A stretch of 64,000 bases of DNA, taken from NCBI RefSeq assembly GCF_001681715.1, contig NZ_LNWY01000004.1, positions 62,001-126,000 of the forward strand. Direction: 5' to 3'. This document shows, in pieces, positions 52,820 to 62,209 of the stretch. This DNA comes from Tritonibacter mobilis. Lineage in GTDB: Bacteria; Pseudomonadota; Alphaproteobacteria; Rhodobacterales; Rhodobacteraceae. The notes under the pieces are model-generated. The model saw only the letters and a program-made list of their open reading frames with translations. It was not told the origin of the DNA and ran no database searches. Both the position numbers and the translations under genes were made by a program. Every line of letters begins with the position of its first letter. The first letter of the stretch is position 1.

Positions 52820-54496
52820 ATGGCTCAAACAACATCGATGGAGGAATTCGAAGCCCTCCTGCAAGAAAGCTTCGAAATGGACACCCCCGAAGAGGGTTCC
52901 GTTGTCAAAGGCAAGATCATTGCCATTGAGGCCGGTCAGGCCATCATCGACGTCGGCTACAAGATGGAAGGTCGCGTCGAACTCAAAGAATTCGCAAACC
53001 CCGGTGAAGCTCCTGAAGTTTCCGTTGGTGACGAGGTAGAAGTCTACCTGCGCGCCGCTGAAAACGCCCGTGGCGAAGCTGTTATCTCCCGCGAGATGGC
53101 GCGCCGCGAAGAAGCATGGGACCGCCTGGAAAAAGCATACGCAGACGACCAGCGCGTCGAAGGTGCAATCTTCGGTCGCGTCAAAGGTGGCTTCACCGTC
53201 GATCTCGGCGGCGCCGTGGCCTTCCTGCCCGGCTCGCAAGTTGACGTGCGCCCCGTGCGTGACGCAGGCCCCTTGATGGGTCTGAAGCAGCCGTTCCAGA
53301 TCCTGAAAATGGACCGTCGTCGTGGCAACATCGTTGTGTCCCGTCGTGCCATCCTCGAAGAGTCCCGCGCCGAGCAGCGTGCCGAAGTTATCGGCAACCT
53401 CTCCGAGGGTCAGGCCGTGGACGGTGTGGTCAAGAACATCACCGAATACGGTGCGTTTGTTGACCTCGGCGGTGTTGACGGCTTGCTGCACGTCACCGAC
53501 ATGGCATGGCGCCGTGTGAACCACCCCTCCGAGATCCTGTCCATTGGCGAAACCGTCAAGGTTCAGGTCATCAAGATCAACAAAGAGACTCACCGTATCT
53601 CCCTCGGCATGAAGCAGCTGCAGGAAGATCCGTGGGATCTGGTTGGCGCCAAGTACCCGCTGGAATCCGTCCACAAGGGTCGCGTCACCAACATCACCGA
53701 TTACGGTGCATTTGTTGAGCTGGAGCCCGGTGTCGAAGGTCTGGTCCACGTCTCCGAGATGTCCTGGACCAAGAAAAACGTGCACCCCGGCAAGATCGTT
53801 TCCACCTCGCAGGAAGTGGACGTCATGGTTCTGGAAATCGACGGCGCCAAGCGTCGCGTGTCCCTGGGCCTCAAGCAGACCATGCGCAACCCGTGGGAAG
53901 TGTTTGCAGAAACACACCCCGAGGGCACTCAGGTCGAAGGCGAAGTCAAGAACATCACCGAATTCGGTCTGTTCATCGGCCTCGACGGCGACATCGACGG
54001 CATGGTTCACCTCTCCGACCTCAGCTGGGACGAGCGTGGCGAAGATGCGATCCAGAACTACCGCAAAGGCGACATGGTTTCGGCCGTTGTCTCCGAAGTG
54101 GATGTTGAAAAAGAGCGTATCTCCCTCTCGATCAAAGCCCTGGGCGGTGACAAGTTCGCAGACGCCGTTGGCGGCGTGAAGCGTGGCTCCATCGTGACCG
54201 TGGAAGTGACCGCGATCGAAGACGGTGGTATTGAGGTGGAATACGAAGGCATGAAGTCCTTCATCCGCCGCTCCGACCTCAGCCGTGATCGTGCGGACCA
54301 GCGCCCTGAGCGTTTCTCCGTCAGCGACAAGATCGACGTGCGCGTCACCAACATCGACTCCAAGACCCGTCGTCTGGGTCTGTCGATCAAGGCACGCGAG
54401 ATCGCAGAAGAGAAAGAAGCCGTGGAACAGTACGGTTCTTCCGACTCCGGCGCGTCCCTCGGCGATATCCTTGGCGCAGCGCTGAAGAACGACTAA
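52820..54496 (+). CDS. rpsA: 30S ribosomal protein S1
   Basis: 558 residues with six S1 RNA-binding repeats; recurrent motifs are EYGAFVDLGG, DYGAFVELEPG and EFGLFIGLDGD, each followed by (L)LHV or LVHVSEMSW-type segments. S1 brings mRNA to the 30S subunit. Codon use is strongly biased to C-ending codons, as expected for a highly expressed gene. A strong intrinsic terminator follows. Confidence 0.98.
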   Translation: MAQTTSMEEFEALLQESFEMDTPEEGSVVKGKIIAIEAGQAIIDVGYKMEGRVELKEFANPGEAPEVSVGDEVEVYLRAAENARGEAVISREMARREEAWDRLEKAYADDQRVEGAIFGRVKGGFTVDLGGAVAFLPGSQVDVRPVRDAGPLMGLKQPFQILKMDRRRGNIVVSRRAILEESRAEQRAEVIGNLSEGQAVDGVVKNITEYGAFVDLGGVDGLLHVTDMAWRRVNHPSEILSIGETVKVQVIKINKETHRISLGMKQLQEDPWDLVGAKYPLESVHKGRVTNITDYGAFVELEPGVEGLVHVSEMSWTKKNVHPGKIVSTSQEVDVMVLEIDGAKRRVSLGLKQTMRNPWEVFAETHPEGTQVEGEVKNITEFGLFIGLDGDIDGMVHLSDLSWDERGEDAIQNYRKGDMVSAVVSEVDVEKERISLSIKALGGDKFADAVGGVKRGSIVTVEVTAIEDGGIEVEYEGMKSFIRRSDLSRDRADQRPERFSVSDKIDVRVTNIDSKTRRLGLSIKAREIAEEKEAVEQYGSSDSGASLGDILGAALKND

Positions 54497-54519
54497 TTCG
54501 TTCTTATAAAGATCAAGAG

Positions 54520-54551
54520 AGCCCCGCAGGAGCGATCCTGCGGGGCTTTTT
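54520..54551 (+). terminator. Intrinsic terminator of rpsA
   Basis: AGCCCCGCAGGA pairs perfectly with TCCTGCGGGGCT around GCGA, followed by TTTT. Confidence 0.9.
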
Positions 54552-54575
54552 CGTTGTGTGAGGTAAGTCTGGGAA

Positions 54576-54599
54576 GGGCACCCTCAGACGGGGGTGCCC
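54576..54599 (-). terminator. Hairpin after zinT
   Basis: GGGCACCC (54576-54583) pairs with GGGTGCCC (54592-54599). It lies 12 nt after the zinT stop on the minus strand. Confidence 0.6.
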
Positions 54600-54610
54600 T
54601 AAAGCGCAAA

Positions 54611-55264
54611 TTAGTGTGCGATCATCTCATGGACGATATCGTCACCGCTGTAGCTTGCTGGGTAGTAGGTCGGCCAGTTTGTCAGCTCTTCCAGCACCTT
54701 AGCGCGATCATCACCCCAGTAGAGGTGGTAGTGGCTGACGTTCTTTGGTGCGATGTTGTGGTCGCTGAACTGAATGAAGGCGGGCGCCTTGTCGTCGCCG
54801 CCCTCTTTCTTAAAGATGAAGCGCACACCCCGGTTGCCTTTTTTGTAGGTCAGCACTTCATAGCCATCGGAGACATATTCGCCGCCATAGCTCTCGCCGT
54901 TTGCGGTGAAGGTGACGGTCTGGCCGTCAATCTTGATGGCGTCCACATCTGTGCCGTAACCGGTCTCGTAATAGGCGCGATATTCTTCGGCCGATTTTTC
55001 GCCGTGCTCGGCCTTATGTGCGAGCACCGGGTCGAGCGTACCGTCCACGAGAAGCGGGTAAATCGATTGCCAGTTGCCTTCCCAGTCTGCCAGCGTCCGC
55101 GGCTGAATCTGGCTGTCTTCAAAGTACCCTTTGTAGATCTGCTCGTCATGAGAATGCGCGTGATCATGAGAATGATCATGCTTCGACCCGGCAATGACGG
55201 GGCTGGAAATGCTGATCGCCACAGAGGCCATAAGTGCAAAAGCACCGCGTGAAAGACGTGTCAT
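54611..55264 (-). CDS. zinT: ZinT-family periplasmic zinc-binding protein
   Basis: 217 residues from the ATG at 55264, AAGGA 9 nt upstream. Residues 1-25 are a signal peptide. A His-rich stretch (KHDHSHDHAHSHD) follows, then the ZinT fold with GYFEDSQIQPRTLADWEG and the metal histidines in FSDHN and SHYHLYWG. ZinT picks up zinc under limitation and passes it to ZnuABC-type importers, which are not in this window. It lies between rpsA and ihfB on the opposite strand. Confidence 0.93.
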   Translation of the reverse strand: MTRLSRGAFALMASVAISISSPVIAGSKHDHSHDHAHSHDEQIYKGYFEDSQIQPRTLADWEGNWQSIYPLLVDGTLDPVLAHKAEHGEKSAEEYRAYYETGYGTDVDAIKIDGQTVTFTANGESYGGEYVSDGYEVLTYKKGNRGVRFIFKKEGGDDKAPAFIQFSDHNIAPKNVSHYHLYWGDDRAKVLEELTNWPTYYPASYSGDDIVHEMIAH

Positions 55265-55288
55265 TGTGTGAGGTCCTTTGATTCGAGA

Positions 55289-55310
55289 TGTAATAACGTA
55301 ACAATTATTG
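55289..55310. promoter_or_regulatory. AT-rich dyad upstream of zinT, possible Zur site
   Basis: TAATAA (55291-55296) and TTATTG (55305-55310) form an inverted repeat (5 of 6) around CGTAACAA, 27-46 bp before zinT. Zur control of zinT is expected from the family; this site as the operator is inference. Confidence 0.3.
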
Positions 55311-55634
55311 AGAGTCTGATGGGGCCGCAAGGGTGACTTGTGATCCGCGCCATCACGTAGCTGGTTTCCGCAAATCGCGACGGTTCGGCGGATACGGGTG
55401 CGAATCGTTCACCGGCAGATGAGATTGCATCGGCGGATGATGGTGTTTTAGGGCGGCTCCGGCCCCGCATGGGCGCTATAATAAAGGGGTAAGCCGTGTG
55501 TTTTCACGGGCTCTGGATCATTTTCCTGCCGAGCCCCTTTCTAACCTGTTTGCGTAGAAGGGTTTTCTTCCTATAGTGAGGGCATCCTTGATGTCACAGC
55601 GGCACAGATAGGCGGCTTTGGGAGGTCCATACGC

Positions 55635-55922
55635 ATGATCCGTTCGGAACTGATTCAGAAGATTGCAGACGAAAACCCACACCTGTATCAGCGGGATGTA
55701 GAGCGGATCGTCAACACGGTCTTTGAGGAGGTCACCAACGCGATGTCGCGCGGTGACCGGGTTGAATTGCGCGGCTTTGGCGCGTTCTCCGTGAAGAAGC
55801 GCGATGCCCGTGTCGGGCGCAACCCGCGCACCGGTGAGACGGTTCATGTGGAAGAGAAGCATGTGCCTTTCTTCAAGACTGGCAAGCTGCTCCGGGATCG
55901 ATTGAACGGAAAAGAAGAGTAA
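55635..55922 (+). CDS. ihfB: Integration host factor subunit beta
   Basis: 95 residues: [11 protein letters not shown] start, the RGFGAFSVK hinge and the [10 protein letters not shown] arm with the proline that kinks DNA. With IhfA it bends DNA. GGGAGG precedes the ATG. TATAAT at 55477-55482 is a possible -10 but has no good -35. The region 55311-55634 otherwise holds no gene. It is followed at once by lapA. Confidence 0.95.
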   Translation: MIRSELIQKIADENPHLYQRDVERIVNTVFEEVTNAMSRGDRVELRGFGAFSVKKRDARVGRNPRTGETVHVEEKHVPFFKTGKLLRDRLNGKEE

Positions 55923-56273
55923 ATGCGTTACATTCGCTATGCCGTATGGGGCGTTCTGGCGGTGGTGCTTGTCTCCGTCAGCCTCGCCAACCGCGGCCTC
56001 GTGAGTCTGAAACTTATGCCAGAGGCGCTGGCGGAATTGGTGGGGTTCAACCCTTCCATTACGCTGCCTCTGTTTGTTGTCGTCTTGGGCGGGCTGGCCC
56101 TTGGTGTCGCGCTTGGTTACGTGCTTGAGTACCTGCGCGAGCACAAACACCGCCGTGATGCGCGCGTCAAACATGGCGAAGTCAAAAAGCTCTCGCGTGA
56201 AGTGAAGCGTCTGAAACGGCAAAAGCACGAAGGCAAGGACGAGGTCCTCGCGCTTCTGGATGACGCTTCCTGA
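55923..56273 (+). CDS. LapA-like DUF1049 membrane protein
   Basis: 116 residues: two membrane helices (about 5-25 and 45-70) and a basic coiled-coil tail ([14 protein letters not shown]). The LapA/YciS family is linked to lipopolysaccharide assembly in enterobacteria. It starts one base after the ihfB stop, and trpF begins 2 nt after it ends. Confidence 0.88.
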   Translation: MRYIRYAVWGVLAVVLVSVSLANRGLVSLKLMPEALAELVGFNPSITLPLFVVVLGGLALGVALGYVLEYLREHKHRRDARVKHGEVKKLSREVKRLKRQKHEGKDEVLALLDDAS

Positions 56274-56274
56274 T

Positions 56275-56922
56275 ATGGCTGAGATCAGGGTCAAGATTTG
56301 CGGCATGAAAACCCGCGCCGATATGGAGGCTGCGGCCTCTGCGGGTGCAGCCTATGTTGGCCTGAATTTCTTTGCAAAATCAGCGCGCTCGGTCTCGATC
56401 GCGCAGGCGGCTGCCTTGGCGTCAGAGGCTCCGGTGGGGCTTGCCAAGGTCGGGCTGGTTGTGAACCCAACCGATGCCGATCTGGACGCGATCACCGGTT
56501 CGGTTCCGCTTGATATGATCCAGTTGCACGGTCAGGAGAGCGTGGAGCGCGTGGCAGAGATCAAGTCCCGCTACGGGTTGCCGGTGATGAAGGTCATCGG
56601 TGTGGCGGAGGCGGCGGATCTGGCGCCCATCGATCTTTATGCGCAGGTGGCAGACCAGATCATGATCGACGCCAAAGCGCCAAAGGGCGCAAAGCTCCCC
56701 GGTGGCAATGGAGTGACCTTTGATTGGCAGCTGCTGGCGGGCAAGAAATACTGGCAAGCGCCTTGGATGTTGGCCGGTGGTCTGACGCCTGAGAATGTCG
56801 CTGAGGCCATCCGCAAGACGGGCGCGCGTCAGGTCGATGTGGCGTCAGGTGTCGAAACTGCGCCGGCGCAGAAAGATGCGGATCTTATGCGCGCGTTTGT
56901 CGAGGCCGCGCAGGCCGTCTGA
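56275..56922 (+). CDS. trpF: Phosphoribosylanthranilate isomerase
   Basis: 215 residues from the ATG at 56275; an in-frame ATG at 56260 would overlap lapA. TIM barrel with VKICGMKT (catalytic cysteine), [19 protein letters not shown], and AGGLTPENV. It makes CdRP in tryptophan synthesis. It is normally followed directly by trpB; here a LysR gene intervenes. Confidence 0.95.
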   Translation: MAEIRVKICGMKTRADMEAAASAGAAYVGLNFFAKSARSVSIAQAAALASEAPVGLAKVGLVVNPTDADLDAITGSVPLDMIQLHGQESVERVAEIKSRYGLPVMKVIGVAEAADLAPIDLYAQVADQIMIDAKAPKGAKLPGGNGVTFDWQLLAGKKYWQAPWMLAGGLTPENVAEAIRKTGARQVDVASGVETAPAQKDADLMRAFVEAAQAV

Positions 56923-57195
56923 CAGGGCTTACCGTTTCAATTTCAGTCCTTTCTTGACCCATCTGAGCGCTCTGAGGCGCAACAGGCGTCTTTTCCGTTT
57001 GCGATAGCTGGCAAGGCGACGTCGCACCCTGTGCCGTTCGATTTGCCAATTGCTGTGTTCGGTCGAGCGCGGCGATCGCGGTTGCGTATAGATCAAAAAC
57101 ATCCCGCATGGCTTTCATTTGTGATAAGATGGCGGCAGGATTGCTGATGTTTTCTTGATGTTTGAGTGGGCGTCTTTGAAATCAGAGTTTCAAAA

Positions 57196-58041
57196 ATGAA
57201 AAAGAGTCCATCGCTTGATGATCTTGACCTTTTTGCACGCATCGCTCAGGCGGGCGGCTTGGCAGTGGTTGCACGGCAAAGCGGAGTGAGTGTGCCAACC
57301 CTCAGCCGTCGCATGCGGGCGCTGGAGTTTCAGATCGGAGTGCATTTGTTTGAGCGTGGCTCGCATGGCTATCGCCTGACTGCGCAGGGCCGGGCATTTC
57401 TGGGCGAGACCCGCGCGTTTCAGGCGGAAGCGCAACGTCTACGGCGGATGGTTACGACGCCTCTGATGGCTGAAGTTCGCATTACCGCGGGCAGTTGGAC
57501 CTCGGCTTTTCTGGCGCAGCAGTTGCCGCGGTTCTGGCAGGAGGATGCTCAGTGGCGCCCGGCCTTTCTGGAGGCTGATACGCGGCTGGATATTGCGCGG
57601 CGTGGCGCAGATATCGGCATACGAAACCAGCGTCCTGAACAGGCGTGGCTGGCTGGGCGTTGTACTGGGTCGATCACCTATGCGATTTACGCGATCACTG
57701 ATCAGGTTCGAGGCTATGTCGCTTTGCCTGAGCGCCACGCAAAAACGCCATCCGCAAGATGGGTCTGGGCCCACCATGGCGGCGAGGTCGCGGCTACGGC
57801 GCGTAGCCCGCGCATGTTGGTTGATCTGGCATGTGCCGGAGTGGGGCAGGTGGTTTTGCCTAGGTTTGCGGCCGCCATGTTTCCGGCGTTGCAGCAAGTT
57901 GGTCCAGAAATAGTGGAACTCTCGCATGTGGAGTGGCTGGTCTGCCATCACGACGGTCGGCATGACCCACCTGTGCGGGCTGCGCTAGAGGGGATCGCTG
58001 CTGTGCTGACCGATACCACCCTGCGCCCCATAGGAGCTTGA
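57196..58041 (+). CDS. LysR-family transcriptional regulator
   Basis: 281 residues from the ATG at 57196; a GTG at 57166 is possible. N-terminal winged helix (DDLDLFARIAQAGGLAVVAR, then SVPTLSRRMRALE) and a short substrate-binding domain. It sits on the same strand between trpF and trpB, breaking a conserved pair, with no proof that it controls them. A palindromic 3'-end element follows 4 nt after the stop. From 56923 to 57195 no convincing gene is seen. Confidence 0.88.
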   Translation: MKKSPSLDDLDLFARIAQAGGLAVVARQSGVSVPTLSRRMRALEFQIGVHLFERGSHGYRLTAQGRAFLGETRAFQAEAQRLRRMVTTPLMAEVRITAGSWTSAFLAQQLPRFWQEDAQWRPAFLEADTRLDIARRGADIGIRNQRPEQAWLAGRCTGSITYAIYAITDQVRGYVALPERHAKTPSARWVWAHHGGEVAATARSPRMLVDLACAGVGQVVLPRFAAAMFPALQQVGPEIVELSHVEWLVCHHDGRHDPPVRAALEGIAAVLTDTTLRPIGA

Positions 58042-58044
58042 CGC

Positions 58045-58130
58045 CGGAGGAGGCGGAGGCTCCCGCCCGCTCTTGTGCTTCCCCTTGGGAAGCCCATCGT
58101 GCCGTTGGGCTTGGCGCCGCGCGCGCCCGA
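58045..58130 (+). repeat. Two-module palindromic 3'-end element, copy 4 (after LysR)
   Basis: Module 1 GGAGGCGGAGGCTCCCGCCC lies at 58048-58067. Module 2 is CGTTGGGC at 58103-58110, followed by GGCGCCGCGCGC. Same order and orientation relative to the upstream gene as the other three copies. Confidence 0.55.
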
Positions 58131-58251
58131 AGCGAAACCACTCTGAAACCTTGCTTTCCACGGGTCGGAGGCGGAAATTGCCGAGAAATCTGTTTCTCTT
58201 GTTCTAAATGCGCTTTAGAACCAGCGCATACGGAAGACGGAGACACCACCC

Positions 58252-59511
58252 ATGGCCGAAGATCTCATCAACAGTTTCATGAATGGGCCGGACGAAAATG
58301 GTCGTTTCGGCATTTTTGGCGGTCGCTTTGTCAGCGAAACGCTGATGCCGCTGATCCTGAGCCTCGAAGAAGAATATGAGAAGGCCAAGGTGGACCCGGA
58401 CTTCTGGGCCGAGATGGACGATCTGTGGAAAAACTACGTGGGCCGTCCAAGCCCACTTTATTTTGCAGAGCGCCTGACCGAGCATCTGGGTGGCGCCAAG
58501 GTCTATCTGAAGCGCGACGAGCTGAACCACACCGGCGCGCATAAGGTCAACAATGTGCTCGGGCAGATCCTGCTGGCGCGCCGCATGGGCAAGACCCGGA
58601 TCATCGCGGAAACCGGTGCTGGCCAGCACGGGGTTGCCACTGCCACGGTCTGTGCCAAGTTCGGTTTGAAATGCGTCGTCTACATGGGCGCGCATGACGT
58701 GCGCCGTCAGGCCCCCAACGTGTTCCGCATGCGCCTGCTGGGCGCCGAAGTGATCCCCGTGACCTCTGGTCGTGGGACGCTGAAAGATGCGATGAATGAT
58801 GCGCTGCGTGACTGGGTGACCAATGTGCGCGATACATTCTATTGTATCGGCACGGTGGCTGGCCCGCATCCTTATCCGGCGATGGTGCGTGATTTCCAGT
58901 CGGTGATCGGCAAGGAAGTGCGCTGGCAACTGGCCGAGCAAGAAGGCGAAGGGCGTCTGCCTGATACTTTGGTTGCAGCCATCGGTGGCGGCTCAAACGC
59001 GATGGGGCTGTTCCATCCGTTCCTTGACGATAAGTCCGTGAATATCATCGGCGTCGAGGCGGGTGGCAAAGGCGTAGACGAGAAGATGGAACATTGCGCC
59101 TCCCTCACCGGCGGCCGTCCGGGCGTCCTGCACGGAAACCGTACCTATTTGCTGCAAGACGATGATGGGCAGATCCTTGAGGGGTTCTCGATCTCGGCCG
59201 GTCTGGACTATCCGGGCATCGGGCCCGAGCACGCGTGGCTGCATGAGACGGGCCGCGCGCAATATGTGTCGATCACCGACAAAGAAGCGCTGGAGGCGTT
59301 CCAGCTGTCTTGTGCGATGGAAGGCATCATCCCGGCGCTGGAGCCGAGCCACGCGCTTGCACATGTGATGAAGATCGCGCCGACCCTGCCCAAGGACCAC
59401 ATCATCGTAATGAATATGTGTGGTCGCGGCGACAAGGACATCTTCACCGTCGCGCGTCACCTTGGCTTTGACATGTCCGACACTGAAGAAGGCCGTGATC
59501 TCGAAGAGTGA
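58252..59511 (+). CDS. trpB: Tryptophan synthase beta subunit
   Basis: 419 residues. PLP lysine K98 in [19 protein letters not shown], and the PLP-phosphate loop [10 protein letters not shown]. It condenses indole and serine. No trpA is present in the window. It is separated from trpF by LysR, and likely has its own promoter in 58131-58251. Confidence 0.97.
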   Translation: MAEDLINSFMNGPDENGRFGIFGGRFVSETLMPLILSLEEEYEKAKVDPDFWAEMDDLWKNYVGRPSPLYFAERLTEHLGGAKVYLKRDELNHTGAHKVNNVLGQILLARRMGKTRIIAETGAGQHGVATATVCAKFGLKCVVYMGAHDVRRQAPNVFRMRLLGAEVIPVTSGRGTLKDAMNDALRDWVTNVRDTFYCIGTVAGPHPYPAMVRDFQSVIGKEVRWQLAEQEGEGRLPDTLVAAIGGGSNAMGLFHPFLDDKSVNIIGVEAGGKGVDEKMEHCASLTGGRPGVLHGNRTYLLQDDDGQILEGFSISAGLDYPGIGPEHAWLHETGRAQYVSITDKEALEAFQLSCAMEGIIPALEPSHALAHVMKIAPTLPKDHIIVMNMCGRGDKDIFTVARHLGFDMSDTEEGRDLEE

Positions 59512-59543
59512 TCATCGCCCCATAAGATCGGACCAGATTCAGA

Positions 59544-59572
59544 GGCGCAGCCGCGGGGCTGCGTCTTTTTTT
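59544..59572 (+). terminator. Intrinsic terminator of trpB
   Basis: GGCGCAGCC (59544-59552) pairs with GGCTGCGTC (59557-59565), followed by seven T. Confidence 0.9.
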
Positions 59573-59701
59573 GTGGTTTTGACGGTGCAAACCGTAAAAT
59601 CGGGACCTGTCACCCGCGACGGGGTGAGCCGCTTTACTTGCTGTTATGACTGCCCGCGCCATCCTGAGCAGCGTTTCGTGTAGCTAATTCTCAGGTTTTT
59701 C

Positions 59702-62146
59702 ATGCAGCAAGACACCTTGCAGGCCGTTCAGCAACTTCAGCTTGCGGCAGACCATATGTGGACAATCATCGCCGCTGCTTTGGTGTTCTTGATGCAGCTT
59801 GGCTTTCTTCTTGTCGAAGCGGGTATGGCGCGGTCCAAGAACAGCATCAACGTTGCGCAAAAGAACATCACCGATTTCCTTGTGTCGGTCAGCGCCTTTT
59901 ATGTGCTGGGGTTCGGGTTGATGTTTGGTGTGTCCTACGGTGGCTGGTTTGGCACCGATAATTTTGCGTTCCAGCAGGCAGATGACTGGCAATACACGTT
60001 TTTTGTGTTTCAGGCGGTCTTTGCAGGTACCGCGGCCACCATCATGTCCGGTGCGGTGGCAGAACGGATGCGGTATGGCGTCTATGTGGCGGCGGCCTTG
60101 TTCATCGGTCTGCTGATCTACCCTGTGAGCGGCCACTGGGCGTGGGGCAATTTGCTGAATGGCGAGAACGCGGCCTATCTGGCGGACAAGGGGTTCATTG
60201 ATTTTGCCGGCTCGACCGTGGTGCATTCGGTTGGGGCGTGGGTTGCGCTGGCTGGCGTGGTTGTACTGGGCGCACGTATCGGCAAGTTCAACGCCGATGG
60301 CAGCGCCAATACCCTGCACGGCCATAGCTATGTGCTGGCAACAGGGGGCGCGATTATCCTCTGGGTCGGCTGGATTGGCTTTAACGGTGGCTCTACTACT
60401 GCGGCCAGTCCGGATTTTGCGCATATTGTCCTGAATACGCTGCTCGCGGCCTGTTTTGGCGGCGTCACGGGGATATTTTCGGGCCGTCTCATCGACCCCG
60501 TCAATGTTCCGCATCGCCCAATAAACGGCAGTCTTGCTGGGCTGGTGGCCATCACGGCTGGGTGTGACGCAGTCACTGTGCAAGGGGCGGTTCTGATTGG
60601 GGCCGGGGCAGGGATCGTGGTCGTTGCCTCTGAATGGGTGATGGAGAATATCCTGAAGCTGGACGATGTGGTCGGCGCGGTCTCCGTTCATGGGGTTTGC
60701 GGTGCGTTTGGCACAATCGCGCTCTCCTTTTTTGCGATGCCCGGAAAACTCACGATGGAGAGCGCGGGCGCGCAGGCACTTGTGCAACTGGAGGGCGTGG
60801 CGCTGGTTTTTGTCTGGGCCTTTGGTCTCAGCTGGCTGTTCTTCAAGGCCATTGATTTGACATTCGACATCCGCGTGCCACGTGAGGACGAGATGATCGG
60901 GCTCAACAGTACAGAACATGGTGCAACTCTGGGAACCGGCGCGCTTCAAAAGCAACTTGAGGCAATGACGCAAAATGGCGTTGATCTGACCCGTCGGCTG
61001 GATGAGAGCACCGGAGATGAAGCAGCGGAACTTGCAGCGTTATTCAATCCGTTCATCGATGAGGTGCACGATCTGGTCTGCGATATTCGCGAAAACGCGC
61101 GTCGGATGAAAAGCTCTTCATCGGGGCTGGAGTCCCTGTCCGTCGCGTTTCGCGATGGTGCTGAGAAGTCCGGTGCGCTGACTGGCGCGGTCAGCAAAAG
61201 CTCTGGCGAAGTGGCAGGACAGGCGCGCAACAATCGCGAGATTGCCGAACAAATCCTGTCGGAGATGACCCGGATTGCCAGCAGTGCAGAAGGCATGTCG
61301 GATGAGGTCACAGCCGTGTCAGACGCGATCGCTGAACTGATGAATTCTATCAGTCAGATTTCAGGCAATGCCAGTGCGACCAGTGGGGTCACCAATGAGG
61401 CCAATGTCCTGTCCGGCGAGGCGGTCGAGACGATGCACGCGCTCTCCAAAGCCTCAGAAGAGATTGAGGCCGTGGTTGGGCTTATCCAGAAAATCACTAT
61501 GCAAACCAATATGCTGGCCATCAACGCTGCGGTTGAAGCCGCGCGTGCAGGCGATGCAGGCAAAGGGTTTGCGATTGTTGCGGGGCAGGTGCGAAGTCTG
61601 GCCGCCGAAACGGACAAAGCGGCGGAGGAAATCCGGCAGCGGATCTCTCATATGCGCAACCAGTCCGATGACGCCTCGACAGTGATTTCCGGCATTACCG
61701 AATTGATGCAGGCCATCCATGCGTCGGTTGAGGGCATCACCAGCGAGGTTGAAAGCCAGCGTCGTGCGGCAGGGCGTGTGTCTGAACGTATGACAAGCGC
61801 ATCCAGCAGTGCGCAGACAGTGACACAGTCCATCCAAGACGTGCAGCAACGGGCAGAAACCGTGCGCAGTAATGCCACTCAGAATGAGGAACGCTTGTCG
61901 CGGAACGCGGCCACGGCCAGCGATCTGCAGGAGGATGCGCGAGAAAGTGCGGCGCAATCTGTGCTGCTTGCGGATGAGGCGAATGCGATCAATCTGCTTT
62001 CTGATGAGTTGACCACATCAGTAGAGCGCTTTGCCCTAAAAGAGGATGAGGCGGATCGGGATGCGGATTGGTTGGCGCAAGAGGCGCAACGACGACCGCA
62101 TGCGTCGGTCGAGGGGAAGACTGAGAAGAGGGCTGGCAGCGTTTAG
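59702..62146 (+). CDS. Ammonium transporter fused to a methyl-accepting chemotaxis signalling domain
   Basis: 814 residues. Residues 15-400 are a complete Amt: F107 and F227 (phenylalanine gate), W148, D167, and the twin histidines H175 (STVVHS) and H330 (VSVHGVCG). A typical Amt C-terminal IGLNSTEHG follows at about 399-407. Residues 428-460 (DLTRRLDESTGDEAAELAALF) resemble the second helix of a HAMP domain. Residues 470-790 are a coiled-coil chemoreceptor domain with the tip QTNMLAINAAVEAARAGDAG (601-620) and GFAIVA. There is no periplasmic ligand domain and no CheR-tethering pentapeptide. It is a likely ammonium chemosensor. GGATTGATTT-type promoter elements were not identified. Confidence 0.93.
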   Translation: MQQDTLQAVQQLQLAADHMWTIIAAALVFLMQLGFLLVEAGMARSKNSINVAQKNITDFLVSVSAFYVLGFGLMFGVSYGGWFGTDNFAFQQADDWQYTFFVFQAVFAGTAATIMSGAVAERMRYGVYVAAALFIGLLIYPVSGHWAWGNLLNGENAAYLADKGFIDFAGSTVVHSVGAWVALAGVVVLGARIGKFNADGSANTLHGHSYVLATGGAIILWVGWIGFNGGSTTAASPDFAHIVLNTLLAACFGGVTGIFSGRLIDPVNVPHRPINGSLAGLVAITAGCDAVTVQGAVLIGAGAGIVVVASEWVMENILKLDDVVGAVSVHGVCGAFGTIALSFFAMPGKLTMESAGAQALVQLEGVALVFVWAFGLSWLFFKAIDLTFDIRVPREDEMIGLNSTEHGATLGTGALQKQLEAMTQNGVDLTRRLDESTGDEAAELAALFNPFIDEVHDLVCDIRENARRMKSSSSGLESLSVAFRDGAEKSGALTGAVSKSSGEVAGQARNNREIAEQILSEMTRIASSAEGMSDEVTAVSDAIAELMNSISQISGNASATSGVTNEANVLSGEAVETMHALSKASEEIEAVVGLIQKITMQTNMLAINAAVEAARAGDAGKGFAIVAGQVRSLAAETDKAAEEIRQRISHMRNQSDDASTVISGITELMQAIHASVEGITSEVESQRRAAGRVSERMTSASSSAQTVTQSIQDVQQRAETVRSNATQNEERLSRNAATASDLQEDARESAAQSVLLADEANAINLLSDELTTSVERFALKEDEADRDADWLAQEAQRRPHASVEGKTEKRAGSV

Positions 62147-62162
62147 GCGCAGGCAATTGCGT

Positions 62163-62197
62163 GCCCCCTGTCTCATCAAATCGGCGAGACAGGGGGC
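62163..62197. terminator. Bidirectional hairpin after the Amt-MCP gene
   Basis: GCCCCCTGTCTC pairs perfectly with GAGACAGGGGGC (12 bp, 11-nt loop) between convergent genes. No U-run. Confidence 0.6.
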
Positions 62198-62209
62198 TGG
62201 AGATCGTGG

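Noticed and set aside
52760-54010. 416-codon open frame on the minus strand
   Set aside because: Antisense to rpsA; S1 repeats and biased codons leave the opposite frame open.
56885-57118. 77-codon minus-strand frame between trpF and LysR
   Set aside because: Overlaps the trpF end, has no Shine-Dalgarno, and codon third positions are not biased like neighbours. Could be revisited with RNA data.
59684-60973. 429-codon open frame on the minus strand
   Set aside because: Antisense to the Amt domain; no domain or ribosome-binding site.
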